From the NCBI RefSeq assembly GCF_003350295.1, contig NZ_QLYY01000014.1:1-64000 (forward strand): a stretch of 64,000 nucleotides of DNA, given 5' to 3'. Shown here piece after piece: positions 1 to 10,470 of the stretch; position 1 is the stretch's first letter, and each line of letters starts with the position of its first letter. The DNA comes from Vibrio tetraodonis (GTDB taxonomy: Bacteria; Pseudomonadota; Gammaproteobacteria; Enterobacterales; Vibrionaceae). The translations under genes and the position numbers were made by a program. The notes under the pieces are model-generated. The model made no database searches, had not been told where the DNA came from, and saw only the letters and a program-made list of their open reading frames with translations.

Positions 1-3000
1 GAAGCTATGACTGAAAATCCAGAGCGCTGTGCGTTCTCGGTACCATTGGTTGACTCAAAGACACGTGAGACAGAGCTTTACGCGCACAACCAGACCAAGC
101 AAGACTACCCCAAAGATAAATCTGTTGCAGATTTGTTTGAAGCTCAAGCCGTGCTTACACCAGACGCACCTGCAGCCACCTTTAATGGTGAAACATTAAG
201 CTATCGAGAATTGAATAAGCGAGCCAATGCGTTAGCGCATGAGCTTCAATCTCGGGGTGTTGGCAGCGATGATTTGGTGGGCGTTCACCAAGAGCGCTCG
301 ATGTCGATGTTGGTGTCTTTACTTGCGATATTGAAATCGGGCGGGGCGTATGTGCCGCTCGACCCTAACTACCCACAAGAGCGAATACAAGGAATGTTAG
401 CGCACAGTCAACCAAGCTTGGTGCTGTGTGATAAGGACTCTGAGAAAGCGATGGCAGCTTACACGGAGGCGGTATTGGTGGTTGAACATCACCAATGGGC
501 AAACGTAGAACGCGAGCTGATTGCCCGTGGCGATTTGACCTCTCGTGACTTGGCGTATGTTATTTACACCTCAGGCTCTACTGGTGAGCCTAAAGGCATT
601 TCGGTTGAGCATCAATCAGTGATGAACTTCTTGTGGTCGATGGCGAAAAAGCCAGGATTGAGCGCAGAAGATACGTTACTCGCGGTGACCTCGATGTCGT
701 TTGATATCCATGTGTTGGAGTTGTATTTGCCCTTGGTTATGGGTGGTCATGTGGTGGTGGCCTCGAGTGATGATGCACTTAATCCAACCCAGTTAGCAGG
801 ATTAATAAGCAAGCATCAGGTGAGTGTGATGCAGGCAACGCCCTCGACTTGGCAAATGCTGGTCAATGATAACTGGCAGCCAGCGCAGCCTCTGCGCGCC
901 ATATGTGGTGGTGAAGCCATGCCAGAGAGCTTGAAGTCATCGCTACTCACTCATGGTGCTATCGAGCTTTGGAACGTGTATGGGCCAACCGAGACAACGG
1001 TATGGTCATCGGTGAAACGAATTGAACAAGAATCGGCTATCACCTTAGGTCACCCGATTGGAAATACTCAGTTCTATGTGCTCAATGAGCAGCATCAGCT
1101 TGTACCAACCGGTGTTGCGGGAGAGTTGTATATTGCGGGTGAAGGACTAGCTCGAGGCTACTTGCATCGTGATGATTTAACCGATGCGGCGTTTGTGGCT
1201 AACCCCTTTGTTTCGGGCGAGCGTATGTATCGCGCGGGAGACCGAGTACGCCGGCTAGCAGATGGCGAGCTGGAATATTTGGGTCGCACTGACCACCAAG
1301 TAAAAATTCGAGGATTTAGGGTTGAGCTGGGCGCAGTTGATGCGGCGGCGCAAAGCCATGAAAGCGTCAATCACGTGGTGAGCGTGGTTCGCCAAGGCAG
1401 TGACAGTGGTGAAAGCCAATTGGTGACCTATGCGGTTTTGAACTCTGACTGGGTTGAGCGAATCGACGAAGCGCGAAGCGGTTTGTATGAGCATCTGAAA
1501 GGGCAGTTGCCCCACTATATGGTGCCATCGATTATTCAAGTATTAGAGGCGATGCCACTGACACCGAATGGCAAGATAAACCGTAAGGGGCTACCAGAGC
1601 CAACGTCGCTGAGCATGGGCGTGAGCTATCAGGCGCCGCAGGGTGAGGTAGAAGCGCGTTTGTGTCAGCTTTGGTCAGAGGTGCTCAATCTGGATGCATC
1701 GACCATCAGTCGAGATGCGAATTTCTTTGAAGTCGGTGGACAGTCTCTTAAAGCGATCCAGTTATTGAACGGCATAAAAGCCGTATTCAATTTCGATATT
1801 TCAATGAAAGATGTTTTCATCTCCCCTGAGTTAAAAGACTTAGCAAAGTATATTGAGAACAAAGCGAACGCACCGCTTCAGTCTAAGCATCAATGTTTAC
1901 CAGTTGACCGAAGCCAGCCTTTACCTCTGACTGATATGCAGCAAAGACTCTGGATTATCGACCAGCTGGAAGGTGATAGCAGTCATTATAATATGCCTCT
2001 GGCGTTTCGTTGGAATGAAGCGGTTGACCTTAATATTCTCCAAAAAACTCTCATCGAAATCGTCAATCGCCATGAAATTTTGCGCACGAGCTTTGAGTTA
2101 TGCGAAGGGGAATCTGTTCAAAAGGTAAGGGGAGAAATCACCGCTTTTCCATTGGCTATCGATGATCTTCGTGGCCAAGATACCAAGTCCCAACAACAAT
2201 TCATATCAGCGTTGTTTGTCAAAGAAGCGAAGACAGGTTTTGATTTGGGTGAAGACCTTATGATCAGGGCGCGGATTGTCATTGAACATGATCAAGCAAA
2301 CATATTGTTGCTCACTTTACATCATATTGCTGCTGATGGCTGGTCACTTGAAGTGTTGGTCAACGAACTCAACTTCATATATGGCCCTTTTATGCAAGGG
2401 AAACCGCATAGCTTGGCGCCTTTGCCAATACAATATGGAGACTATGCGGTTTGGCAAAGAACATGGCTTACTGGTGAGAATATTGAAAAGCTCCGCTTGT
2501 ACTGGCAACAGGAGCTGCAATCACTACCCATGGTTCATCGTCTGCCGCTTGACTTACCAAGGCCTCCTGAGCAGAAGTTTGCTGGTGAATTATTGGTTGG
2601 TAAGCTACCGCCCCAGATTTTTGGTGAGTTAACTCAGCTTTGCCAAAATCAGGGAGTCACCCCTTTTATGGCGATCCATGCAGCATTTTCGACCTTGATC
2701 GGACGCCTAAGTAGTGAAAATGATATTGTCATTGGTACGCCGATAGCCAATCGTGAACATGTCGATGTAGTAAATAATATCGGATTTTTTGCTAATACAT
2801 TGGTTTTGCGCAGTGACTTGAGCGAGAGCCCGTCCTATCTTGAACTGCTTGCTCAGTCAAAGAAAAAAGCATTAGCTGCATATGAACATCAGCAAATGCC
2901 TTTTGAGCAGTTGGTCGAGCTCATCCAGCCGGAACGCAGCTTGGCACACTCACCTTTGTTTCAGATCATGCTGACTTATGCCAGTGATGATTCCGAGCAT

Positions 3001-6000
3001 GATGGTAAGCAAAGATTTATCGCGTTGGACCAAACGCAGAACCATCATACGTCTAAGTTTGACCTCACTCTACACGTCGCAGAAGAGCAGGGCAGCGCAA
3101 GTCTTGGTTGGGAGTATGCGTCATCTTTGTTTACCTCAGAGACCATCAGCAGAATAAACGAGATCTTTGTAACCTTGGTGTCTAATTTGGTGCAATCGCC
3201 AAGTCAAAGTGTTATGTCACATGAAATTGTTCCTGATGAGGATAAGGCGCTATTGGAAGAGGAGTTTAATGACACTGCCAAGTCTTACCCGGAGTTTGAA
3301 ACCATTCATTCTCTATTCGAGCAACAAGTTGGTAGAAGCCGAAATCGCATTGCATTGACCTTTGAGGGTAACTCTCTGACATATCATGAGCTAAACAATA
3401 AAGCCAATGCGCTTGCTGCTCGTCTTCAATCAGCCAACGTTGGGCCTGATACCTTAGTCGGTTTGTGCTGTTATCGTTCTATAGAAATGGTGGTTGCTTT
3501 ACTCGCAATTCTGAAGGCTGGAGGGGCTTATGTACCTTTGGACCCGGACTATCCAACTGAGCGTATTAATAGCATGCTCGATGATGCAAAGCCTCAACTG
3601 ATCTTGACTACCAATGCGACGGCAAGCAGTGTATCAGCAGATCATTTACAAATAAATTTAGATACTTTCGATTTTTCTCATTCCAGTCATTTTTCTAATC
3701 CAATCAGTGCAGGATTTACTTCAAACAATCTCGCTTATGTGATTTATACCTCTGGTTCGACGGGCAAACCCAAAGGTGTGATGAACGAACACAAAGCTTT
3801 GGTTAACCGAATTCTATGGATGCAGCAAGAATTTGCTCTTGATGACACGGACAAGGTCTTGCAAAAAACTCCGTTTAGCTTTGATGTTTCAGTATGGGAG
3901 TTTTTCTGGCCTTTAATGGTAGGTGCAGAGCTTGTAATAGCCAGGCCAGAAGGTCATAAAGATGTTGATTACTTATTGAATGTCATTGAACAAAGCCAGA
4001 TCACGACACTGCACTTCGTACCACCTATGTTGGCTATGTTTATGTTTGATGGTCGATACCAAACCCAATCTAGCTCGTTAAGGCGCGTGTTTGCCAGTGG
4101 AGAAGCTCTACCTTCAGAGCTAGCTAAAGAGTGGACAAAAAACCATGATGCTGAGTTACATAATCTTTATGGGCCAACAGAAGCGGCCATTGATGTGTCA
4201 TGGCATGCTTGTAAGGCTGAGATCGATTACGTCACGGTTCCGATTGGAAAGCCTATCAATAACACTCAGCTTTACGTGCTGAACCAAGATCTGCAGATAG
4301 CACCAATAGGCGTGGCAGGAGAACTTTATATCGCCGGAGATGGTGTGGCAAGAGGGTACCTGAACCGTCCTGAGTTAACCAAAGAGCGGTTTATCTCGAA
4401 TCCATTCTCAACTGATAATCAATCTCGGTTGTATAAAACAGGAGATTTAGCCAAGTGGAATCACCAAGGTGAGATTGAGTATTTGGGGCGTCTTGATCAT
4501 CAAGTTAAAATTCGCGGTTTTCGAATTGAACTGGGTGAAATTGATGCTCAGTTACAGAGACATCTCGGTGTGTCCGAATCCATTACCCTTGACGTGACAG
4601 GGGCGAATAGTTGGGACAAACAGCTCGTGAGTTATGTTGTTCCCAATCACGGGGAATTTGAAGACAAGGATTATACAGAAGGCTTAACGGCATATTTGTC
4701 AGAATCACTGCCTTCGCATATGGTGCCCGCACAAATTATTCTCCTCCAATCGCTTCCTTTAACACCAAATGGAAAAGTTGATAGACGGGCTTTGCCAGTG
4801 GCTCGCTTTAGGTTCAAATCAACAGAGTATTCGGCGCCTAAAAATAGGGTGGAACACCAACTTGCACGGATTTGGGGCCAAGTATTGCAAATCGAGCAGT
4901 CGAGTATCAGCCGTGAAGCGAACTTCTTTGATATCGGCGGACAGTCTTTGCGAGCGATTCAAGTCTTGGCTCTGGTCAGACAAGAGTTTCATGTGTCTCT
5001 ATCTGTGAAACAGCTGTTCATGACACCAGTACTTTTCGACTTTGCGGCTTTAATTAACCAAACCAATGTGGAGTCTGAAAAACTTACGATCATACCGAGT
5101 CAGCGCGATGGCTTGTTGCCTCTTTCACATATGCAACACAGATTATGGTTTATCGATCAAATGGAAGGGGCAAATGCGTACTACAACATTTGCTATACGA
5201 TTGAAGCAAAGGAAAAGCTGGAAAAAAGTAGGCTAGAGAATGCGTTGCTTAAAGTGGTTGAGAGACATGAAATCTTGCGTACAAGCTATTTTGATCACAG
5301 TGACCAAGTTTGGCAAAAAGTTAATGCTCATCCAAAGAGCTTGGGGTTAGGCTACTCAGATTTAAGTCACCAAGATGCTGAATCAGTGCACGTTAAACTT
5401 AAAGCCATCGCGCAGCAAGAGGCAAATACGCCATTCGATCTCTCTCGAGATACCTTATTCAGAGGACATCTAGTCGATATCTCTGAGCATAGAAGTGTTG
5501 TCATATTAACTATGCATCATATCGCATCCGATGGCTGGTCTCTTGGGGTTTTACATTCTGAGCTTGAACGCCTTTATGTTGGAGCCGAAATTGAGCTATC
5601 ACCTTTACCTGTTCAATATGGTGACTACGCGAATTGGTTACAACAACCTCAAGCAAAGTCTGAACTTGATGAGCATTTAGACTACTGGAACCGCCAGCTC
5701 GATGGTAGCCCTCAAGCGCACTCACTGCCTCTCGATAGACCAAGACCCAAGTCTCAGTCTTACCATGGGGAGTTATTTAAGTTTGAACTTGAGAATGAAC
5801 TTGTCTCATCATTTAGGACGCTTTGTAAAACGCATGGTGTGACGACTTTTATGGGGTTGCATGCTGCGTTAAGTGTTTTAATTAGCCGACTGAGTAATCA
5901 GCAAGATATTGTTATCGCAACCCCAGTCGCAAACCGTGGATACTCCGAGACGGCCTCTTTGATTGGCTTTTTTGCCAACACCTTGCCTCTTAGAAGCCAG

Positions 6001-9000
6001 CTTAGTGATGACATTACCTTTCACGACATGATTAAGCAGTCTAAGCGCATTGCATTGGAGGCTTATGAGCATCAACAGGTTCCGTTTGAACGCATTGTGG
6101 ATACTTTGCAACCAGAACGTAGTCTGAGTCATCACCCAATATTTCAGATCATGCTTTCTGTTACTGACTATGTGCAAAAAGGGCAAGAGACGGATCTGTT
6201 TAGGACTATTGATCTGACTGATGAGGAGAATGTGGTTGCAAAATTTGATCTTACTTTGCATGTGATAGAAAAAGAGAAAAACATTGAATTAGCGTGGGAA
6301 TTTTGCAGAGATTTATTCAATGTTAACACTATTGAAAAATTCAATAGTGCTTTGACTACCCTGCTTAAGGAAATGCTCGCATCGCCAGATTCAAACGTTT
6401 ATATGCTGCCTATTACGAGTGATTCCGAGCGTCGCTCTTTATTTAATGAATACAATCAGACTCAGTTTGAGCTTCCAGACGTAGGCAGTTATTTGTCTTT
6501 GTTTGAGCAACAAGTCAGATTACACCCTAGCCAAATGGCAGCCCGTTTTGGTGATCAATGTCTGTCTTATGCTGAATTGAACCAAGCCTCCGAGAGCCTT
6601 GCAAGGCGCATTATCTCGGCTGGTGTTTTTCCCAAGCAGCTGGTAGGTATCTATCTTGACCGCTCTTTGGATATGCTGATTTCTATGCTTGCAATCGGTA
6701 AAGCTGGTTGCGGTTATGTGCCACTCGATCCTCGTTATCCAAATGATCGTATCGAGTACATGTTGGAAGATTCACAACCAAGCTTGGTTTTAACGCTTAA
6801 GAGTTTCTCTGAACAACTTGATGGTTCAGTAAGCAAGCTGTGCCTAGATAGCGAAATGTCGGAGATGGTATCTACTGACACGTTACCAGAAGTGACTCGA
6901 ACTGATCTGGCTTACGTCATCTATACATCCGGATCTACGGGTAAACCAAAGGGAATTGCGATTGAACACGGTTCTTTGCTCAACTTTCTTTGCTCTATGG
7001 CAGTTAATCCTGGGCTTGAAAGGACGGATAATTTACTTGCAGTCACTTCAATGTCTTTTGATATTCATACGCTTGAGCTGTTTTTGCCCTTAATTCTTGG
7101 TGCGCAGGTTGTTATCGCAAGTACAGAAGCGACGATGGATGCTGAATTACTCGCCGGCCTAATTGATTACGAGCGTATTACCGCTATGCAAGCCACGCCT
7201 GCGACATGGCAATTACTGCTCAATAACGGCTGGAAACCTGACGTGATGTTAAAAATGCTCTGTGGTGGTGAAGCTATGAATGCAGCGGTTAAGACAGGCT
7301 TGCTTATAAGTGATGAGCATCAGCTATTTGATATGTATGGTCCGACCGAAACAAGCGTTTGGTCGGCAGTAAAGCGTATACGTCGAACCGATGCGTTAGG
7401 TGTTATTGGTGGTCCAATTGCTAACACCCAGTTTTACGTTTTAAATCCATACCTTGAGCCCGTTCCGAATGGTGTTGGTGGCGAATTGTATATTGGTGGC
7501 TTAGGCGTTGCGCGTGAATATTTGAATCGCCCAGAACTGACTGACAAGTCGTTTGTTACGGTAAATATTGATGGCCAACTTCGCCGTTTGTATAGAACAG
7601 GCGATCAGGTCCGCTGGGTAGATAAAGGTTCTCTGGTTTACATGGGACGTTTAGACACCCAAGTAAAAATTCGTGGCTTTAGAGTAGAATTAGGCGAAAT
7701 AGAGTCTCAATTGTTGCAAAATCCATGGGTCAGCGAAGCGATTACCTGTGTCCAGTCTGCCGTGGGTGTAGAGCCTACTTTAGTAAGTTACGTTGTGATT
7801 GATGATTCAAATACCGACACATCTTGGCCTTCAATCAAGCAAGCTATTTATCAAGGTATTCGAGCTGAGCTTCCTCACTATATGGTGCCTTCTTCAATCG
7901 TCGCAATCAAAGCGATGCCACTCACGCCGAATGGCAAAATAGACCGCAAGGCTTTGCTGAAAAAATCGTTTGATCTTGGACAAGAAAGTTATGAGCAACC
8001 AATAGGAGAAACAGAGCTTCAATTGGCTGAGATTTGGCAACATCTAATTAAGCCTGATGCACCGATTAGCCGCAATGCTCAGTTCTTTGAGATTGGTGGA
8101 CAGTCCTTGTTAATTATGTCAATGGTCAATAAGGTTCGATCTAGGTTTAACGTTGACTTGACGGTAAAAGAAGTATTCTCGACCCCTGTTTTGTCAGATT
8201 TAGCAAGTTACATTGAAGGTAAAATGGATGACGGGGACTCCAACCTCACATCTAAGTGTTTAGTGTCGTTTAGTGAGGGTGCACAATCTGACATCTATTG
8301 TTTTCCTGGGTTAGGTGGTATGTCGATGGCCTATGCGCCTCTAGCAAATGCGCTGCGTGGGATAGTTAATATCCATGCGTTCGACGCTCCGGGTATGTTT
8401 GGACATACTGAGTCAACCGAGTGTTTTGATGATATGGTCGATAGATATGTTCAAGAACTCAAAGCGACTCAGTTTAGTGAACCCGTAATATTGATAGGCC
8501 ATTCGTTTGGTGGAAGAGTGGCATTCGAAGTGATGCGTAGACTTGAAGCTGAGTCTATAAAAGTTAGCTTGATACTTCTGGATACTCTTCTGACCGACGC
8601 AAGTTTTGAAGCTGTCAGTCGTGAGCCAAGTGAAACAGAAATCAAAACGTCTTTTCTCAGTGGTATTTCGAACTGGCTAGGCATAGATATACCAGTGCTG
8701 GAACACTCTAGTGAGTTTGATTTCGACGCTGCATCATTCGCTATTGGTCAAAAACTGTCAGACCAAGGTTTTTGCGATAAGGACGGCTTCTCGCTTGACG
8801 GGTTCTGGCAGATTTATAAACAACAGGAGCTAATGAATCGCGGCTATCACCCATCTGGCCAATGTGTTGGCAGCATACATCTTCTGTGTTGTGAAGAGAG
8901 TTCGCCTTATTTGCAGCAGGTTTTGGATGCTAACTCTCTTTATTCACTCGAACAGATACAAAGTTCCATAGTTACTGGAGAGCATAATTCTATGCTTCAC

Positions 9001-9066
9001 AAAAACCATGTTGCTGGTATCGCAGATTATTTGTTGTCACTTATTACCGTAATCAATCAAAAGTAA
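1..9066 (+). CDS. Nonribosomal peptide synthetase, 5'-truncated by window (A-T-C-A-T-C-A-T-TE)
   Basis: The frame is open to base 1. The first ~45 residues resemble the C-to-A linkers found later in the same protein, so an upstream condensation domain and the true start lie outside the window; the ATG at 7 is only the first internal Met. Visible order, numbered from that Met: A1 ~40-540 (YVIYTSGSTGEPKG at ~185), T1 (GGQSL, Ser580), C2 (HHIAADG ~772), A2 (~1244), T2 (Ser1647), C3 (HHIASDG ~1836), A3 (~2303), T3 (Ser2700), TE with GHSFGG at ~2833 and a late His in GEHNSM. Hand-read specificity codes are A1 DILQIGVVWK and A3 DILQLGMVWK (glycine-like), and A2 DVWHFSLIDK (serine, very close to the EntF code). 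No epimerisation domain is seen. The TE should release or cyclise the peptide. MFS exporter, aminotransferase and PPTase genes follow on the same strand, which suits a siderophore-type product. Product identity is inference. Confidence 0.95.
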   Translation, partial: EAMTENPERCAFSVPLVDSKTRETELYAHNQTKQDYPKDKSVADLFEAQAVLTPDAPAATFNGETLSYRELNKRANALAHELQSRGVGSDDLVGVHQERSMSMLVSLLAILKSGGAYVPLDPNYPQERIQGMLAHSQPSLVLCDKDSEKAMAAYTEAVLVVEHHQWANVERELIARGDLTSRDLAYVIYTSGSTGEPKGISVEHQSVMNFLWSMAKKPGLSAEDTLLAVTSMSFDIHVLELYLPLVMGGHVVVASSDDALNPTQLAGLISKHQVSVMQATPSTWQMLVNDNWQPAQPLRAICGGEAMPESLKSSLLTHGAIELWNVYGPTETTVWSSVKRIEQESAITLGHPIGNTQFYVLNEQHQLVPTGVAGELYIAGEGLARGYLHRDDLTDAAFVANPFVSGERMYRAGDRVRRLADGELEYLGRTDHQVKIRGFRVELGAVDAAAQSHESVNHVVSVVRQGSDSGESQLVTYAVLNSDWVERIDEARSGLYEHLKGQLPHYMVPSIIQVLEAMPLTPNGKINRKGLPEPTSLSMGVSYQAPQGEVEARLCQLWSEVLNLDASTISRDANFFEVGGQSLKAIQLLNGIKAVFNFDISMKDVFISPELKDLAKYIENKANAPLQSKHQCLPVDRSQPLPLTDMQQRLWIIDQLEGDSSHYNMPLAFRWNEAVDLNILQKTLIEIVNRHEILRTSFELCEGESVQKVRGEITAFPLAIDDLRGQDTKSQQQFISALFVKEAKTGFDLGEDLMIRARIVIEHDQANILLLTLHHIAADGWSLEVLVNELNFIYGPFMQGKPHSLAPLPIQYGDYAVWQRTWLTGENIEKLRLYWQQELQSLPMVHRLPLDLPRPPEQKFAGELLVGKLPPQIFGELTQLCQNQGVTPFMAIHAAFSTLIGRLSSENDIVIGTPIANREHVDVVNNIGFFANTLVLRSDLSESPSYLELLAQSKKKALAAYEHQQMPFEQLVELIQPERSLAHSPLFQIMLTYASDDSEHDGKQRFIALDQTQNHHTSKFDLTLHVAEEQGSASLGWEYASSLFTSETISRINEIFVTLVSNLVQSPSQSVMSHEIVPDEDKALLEEEFNDTAKSYPEFETIHSLFEQQVGRSRNRIALTFEGNSLTYHELNNKANALAARLQSANVGPDTLVGLCCYRSIEMVVALLAILKAGGAYVPLDPDYPTERINSMLDDAKPQLILTTNATASSVSADHLQINLDTFDFSHSSHFSNPISAGFTSNNLAYVIYTSGSTGKPKGVMNEHKALVNRILWMQQEFALDDTDKVLQKTPFSFDVSVWEFFWPLMVGAELVIARPEGHKDVDYLLNVIEQSQITTLHFVPPMLAMFMFDGRYQTQSSSLRRVFASGEALPSELAKEWTKNHDAELHNLYGPTEAAIDVSWHACKAEIDYVTVPIGKPINNTQLYVLNQDLQIAPIGVAGELYIAGDGVARGYLNRPELTKERFISNPFSTDNQSRLYKTGDLAKWNHQGEIEYLGRLDHQVKIRGFRIELGEIDAQLQRHLGVSESITLDVTGANSWDKQLVSYVVPNHGEFEDKDYTEGLTAYLSESLPSHMVPAQIILLQSLPLTPNGKVDRRALPVARFRFKSTEYSAPKNRVEHQLARIWGQVLQIEQSSISREANFFDIGGQSLRAIQVLALVRQEFHVSLSVKQLFMTPVLFDFAALINQTNVESEKLTIIPSQRDGLLPLSHMQHRLWFIDQMEGANAYYNICYTIEAKEKLEKSRLENALLKVVERHEILRTSYFDHSDQVWQKVNAHPKSLGLGYSDLSHQDAESVHVKLKAIAQQEANTPFDLSRDTLFRGHLVDISEHRSVVILTMHHIASDGWSLGVLHSELERLYVGAEIELSPLPVQYGDYANWLQQPQAKSELDEHLDYWNRQLDGSPQAHSLPLDRPRPKSQSYHGELFKFELENELVSSFRTLCKTHGVTTFMGLHAALSVLISRLSNQQDIVIATPVANRGYSETASLIGFFANTLPLRSQLSDDITFHDMIKQSKRIALEAYEHQQVPFERIVDTLQPERSLSHHPIFQIMLSVTDYVQKGQETDLFRTIDLTDEENVVAKFDLTLHVIEKEKNIELAWEFCRDLFNVNTIEKFNSALTTLLKEMLASPDSNVYMLPITSDSERRSLFNEYNQTQFELPDVGSYLSLFEQQVRLHPSQMAARFGDQCLSYAELNQASESLARRIISAGVFPKQLVGIYLDRSLDMLISMLAIGKAGCGYVPLDPRYPNDRIEYMLEDSQPSLVLTLKSFSEQLDGSVSKLCLDSEMSEMVSTDTLPEVTRTDLAYVIYTSGSTGKPKGIAIEHGSLLNFLCSMAVNPGLERTDNLLAVTSMSFDIHTLELFLPLILGAQVVIASTEATMDAELLAGLIDYERITAMQATPATWQLLLNNGWKPDVMLKMLCGGEAMNAAVKTGLLISDEHQLFDMYGPTETSVWSAVKRIRRTDALGVIGGPIANTQFYVLNPYLEPVPNGVGGELYIGGLGVAREYLNRPELTDKSFVTVNIDGQLRRLYRTGDQVRWVDKGSLVYMGRLDTQVKIRGFRVELGEIESQLLQNPWVSEAITCVQSAVGVEPTLVSYVVIDDSNTDTSWPSIKQAIYQGIRAELPHYMVPSSIVAIKAMPLTPNGKIDRKALLKKSFDLGQESYEQPIGETELQLAEIWQHLIKPDAPISRNAQFFEIGGQSLLIMSMVNKVRSRFNVDLTVKEVFSTPVLSDLASYIEGKMDDGDSNLTSKCLVSFSEGAQSDIYCFPGLGGMSMAYAPLANALRGIVNIHAFDAPGMFGHTESTECFDDMVDRYVQELKATQFSEPVILIGHSFGGRVAFEVMRRLEAESIKVSLILLDTLLTDASFEAVSREPSETEIKTSFLSGISNWLGIDIPVLEHSSEFDFDAASFAIGQKLSDQGFCDKDGFSLDGFWQIYKQQELMNRGYHPSGQCVGSIHLLCCEESSPYLQQVLDANSLYSLEQIQSSIVTGEHNSMLHKNHVAGIADYLLSLITVINQK

Positions 9067-9072
9067 CTGTAT

Positions 9073-9105
9073 GGCTATTTCCCGTTTGTAGATCGGGCAA
9101 TAGCC
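9073..9105 (+). other. Intergenic hairpin between NRPS and exporter genes
   Basis: GGCTATT-t-CCCG pairs with CGGG-c-AATAGCC around a 9-nt loop, giving an 11-bp interrupted stem just after the NRPS stop. It is followed by TTATCTAAT rather than a clean T-run. It may be a leaky terminator or a 3'-end stabiliser that separates NRPS and exporter expression. Confidence 0.5.
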
Positions 9106-9127
9106 TTATCTAATATGGAATAAATTT

Positions 9128-10447
9128 ATGTCTCAACCAACCAATACGGTTATGGAAGACCCTAACAGTGGGTTTAGCAATCTGGCTTATTTTATTATGC
9201 TTGCTGCTACGCTTATCTCCCTGTTGGGAACCCTAATGACAGATTTTGCATTAGGACAATGGGTATATAAGAAAACGAACTCTGCAACAGCATATGGGAT
9301 AATCGGTTTTGCAGCACTTGCTCCACAGCTATTTTTTACCCCTTTGGTCGGTACTTTTCTTGACCGTTTCCCTCGAGGGAGCATTATGATCGTTGGCCAT
9401 GTTGGTGCTGGGCTTTGCTCACTGAGCATGATGTTTTTGTACTCAAAGGAAATGCTAAGTTTTGAATGGATACTTGTGTTTGTCAGTATAGGTTCAGTAT
9501 TTAATAGCTTTATTAGTCAAAGTTTTATGGTTTTGGTTCCTGTGTTGGTCAAACAAGAAAAACTGATAAAGTATCAAGGGTTCTCGCAGGGCGGTCTAGG
9601 GATCGTGGAATTATCCGTTCCTGCTCTTGCGGCATTCTTTCTTGTCACTATTGGCCTAAAAGGAGTCTTCATTTTTGATGTAGTGAGCTTTGTCAGTGCC
9701 ATTTTTATTCTTTCTTTTATCGTGACCAAAATTAATCGCAATGATGGTAGAAGTGAGTCTCTTGATGGCGAAAAAGAGAGTGTTCTACAGCAAGTGAAAT
9801 TTGGTTTTAAATATTTGATGGGGCATAAATATCTTTTATCTCTTTTGATATTTATGGGAGTCGTTAACTTTAGTATTGGTATTGTTCATGTATTGCTAAC
9901 CCCCTTGGTGCTGAGTTTCTCAACTGTTGTTGAACTTGGCACTGTATTAACAGCAGCCGGGATAGGCACCCTTATGGGCTCATTTGTCCTAATGTTATTG
10001 AGTGATGTCAAAGATAAAAATGCCTTTTTATGTTGGATACTATTTTTTATTGGCATTATTTTGGTTAGTGCATCGCTTATTTTTGTTAATCAGAGTATTA
10101 CCGTATGGGTGTTAATGGTTATTGCATTGATGATGACCTTATTGTTTGTCATGGTTGAAAGCGTAAATCAAGTCATATGGCAAACTTCTGTGCCGAGTGA
10201 ACTACAAGGGAGAGTGCTTAGCGTACAAACCTTGGTAACCCAAATGTCATTACCTCTGGCTTTTTTAGTTGCAGGACCAATGGCAGATTTTGTTTTTGAA
10301 CCCATGTTCAATGAGGGCGGTTTGCTGGCAAGCAATGTAGGAGAAATTATTGGCATAGGCCCAGGGAGAGGTATTGCTTTTTTATATAGTGTATGTGGAT
10401 TAATGATCATACTTAGTGTGGCAATTTTCTGTAAAAAATCAAAATAA
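9128..10447 (+). CDS. MFS transporter, EntS-like exporter (MFS_3)
   Basis: A 439-residue, strongly hydrophobic protein with about 12 predicted membrane segments. The N-terminal pattern (LMTDFALGQWVYKKT, then LFFTPLVGTFLDRFPRG between TM2 and TM3) is the DRF/R signature of the enterobactin-exporter-like MFS_3 group. It lies 61 bp after the NRPS and upstream of the aminotransferase on the same strand, so it most likely exports the NRPS product across the inner membrane. A general drug exporter cannot be excluded from sequence alone. Confidence 0.85.
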   Translation: MSQPTNTVMEDPNSGFSNLAYFIMLAATLISLLGTLMTDFALGQWVYKKTNSATAYGIIGFAALAPQLFFTPLVGTFLDRFPRGSIMIVGHVGAGLCSLSMMFLYSKEMLSFEWILVFVSIGSVFNSFISQSFMVLVPVLVKQEKLIKYQGFSQGGLGIVELSVPALAAFFLVTIGLKGVFIFDVVSFVSAIFILSFIVTKINRNDGRSESLDGEKESVLQQVKFGFKYLMGHKYLLSLLIFMGVVNFSIGIVHVLLTPLVLSFSTVVELGTVLTAAGIGTLMGSFVLMLLSDVKDKNAFLCWILFFIGIILVSASLIFVNQSITVWVLMVIALMMTLLFVMVESVNQVIWQTSVPSELQGRVLSVQTLVTQMSLPLAFLVAGPMADFVFEPMFNEGGLLASNVGEIIGIGPGRGIAFLYSVCGLMIILSVAIFCKKSK

Positions 10448-10470
10448 TAACTTAGTTGAAAGGGAAAACA

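Noticed and set aside
5878..6261. Minus-strand frame inside the NRPS gene
   Set aside because: It overlaps a C domain that is unambiguous on the plus strand and has no family features.
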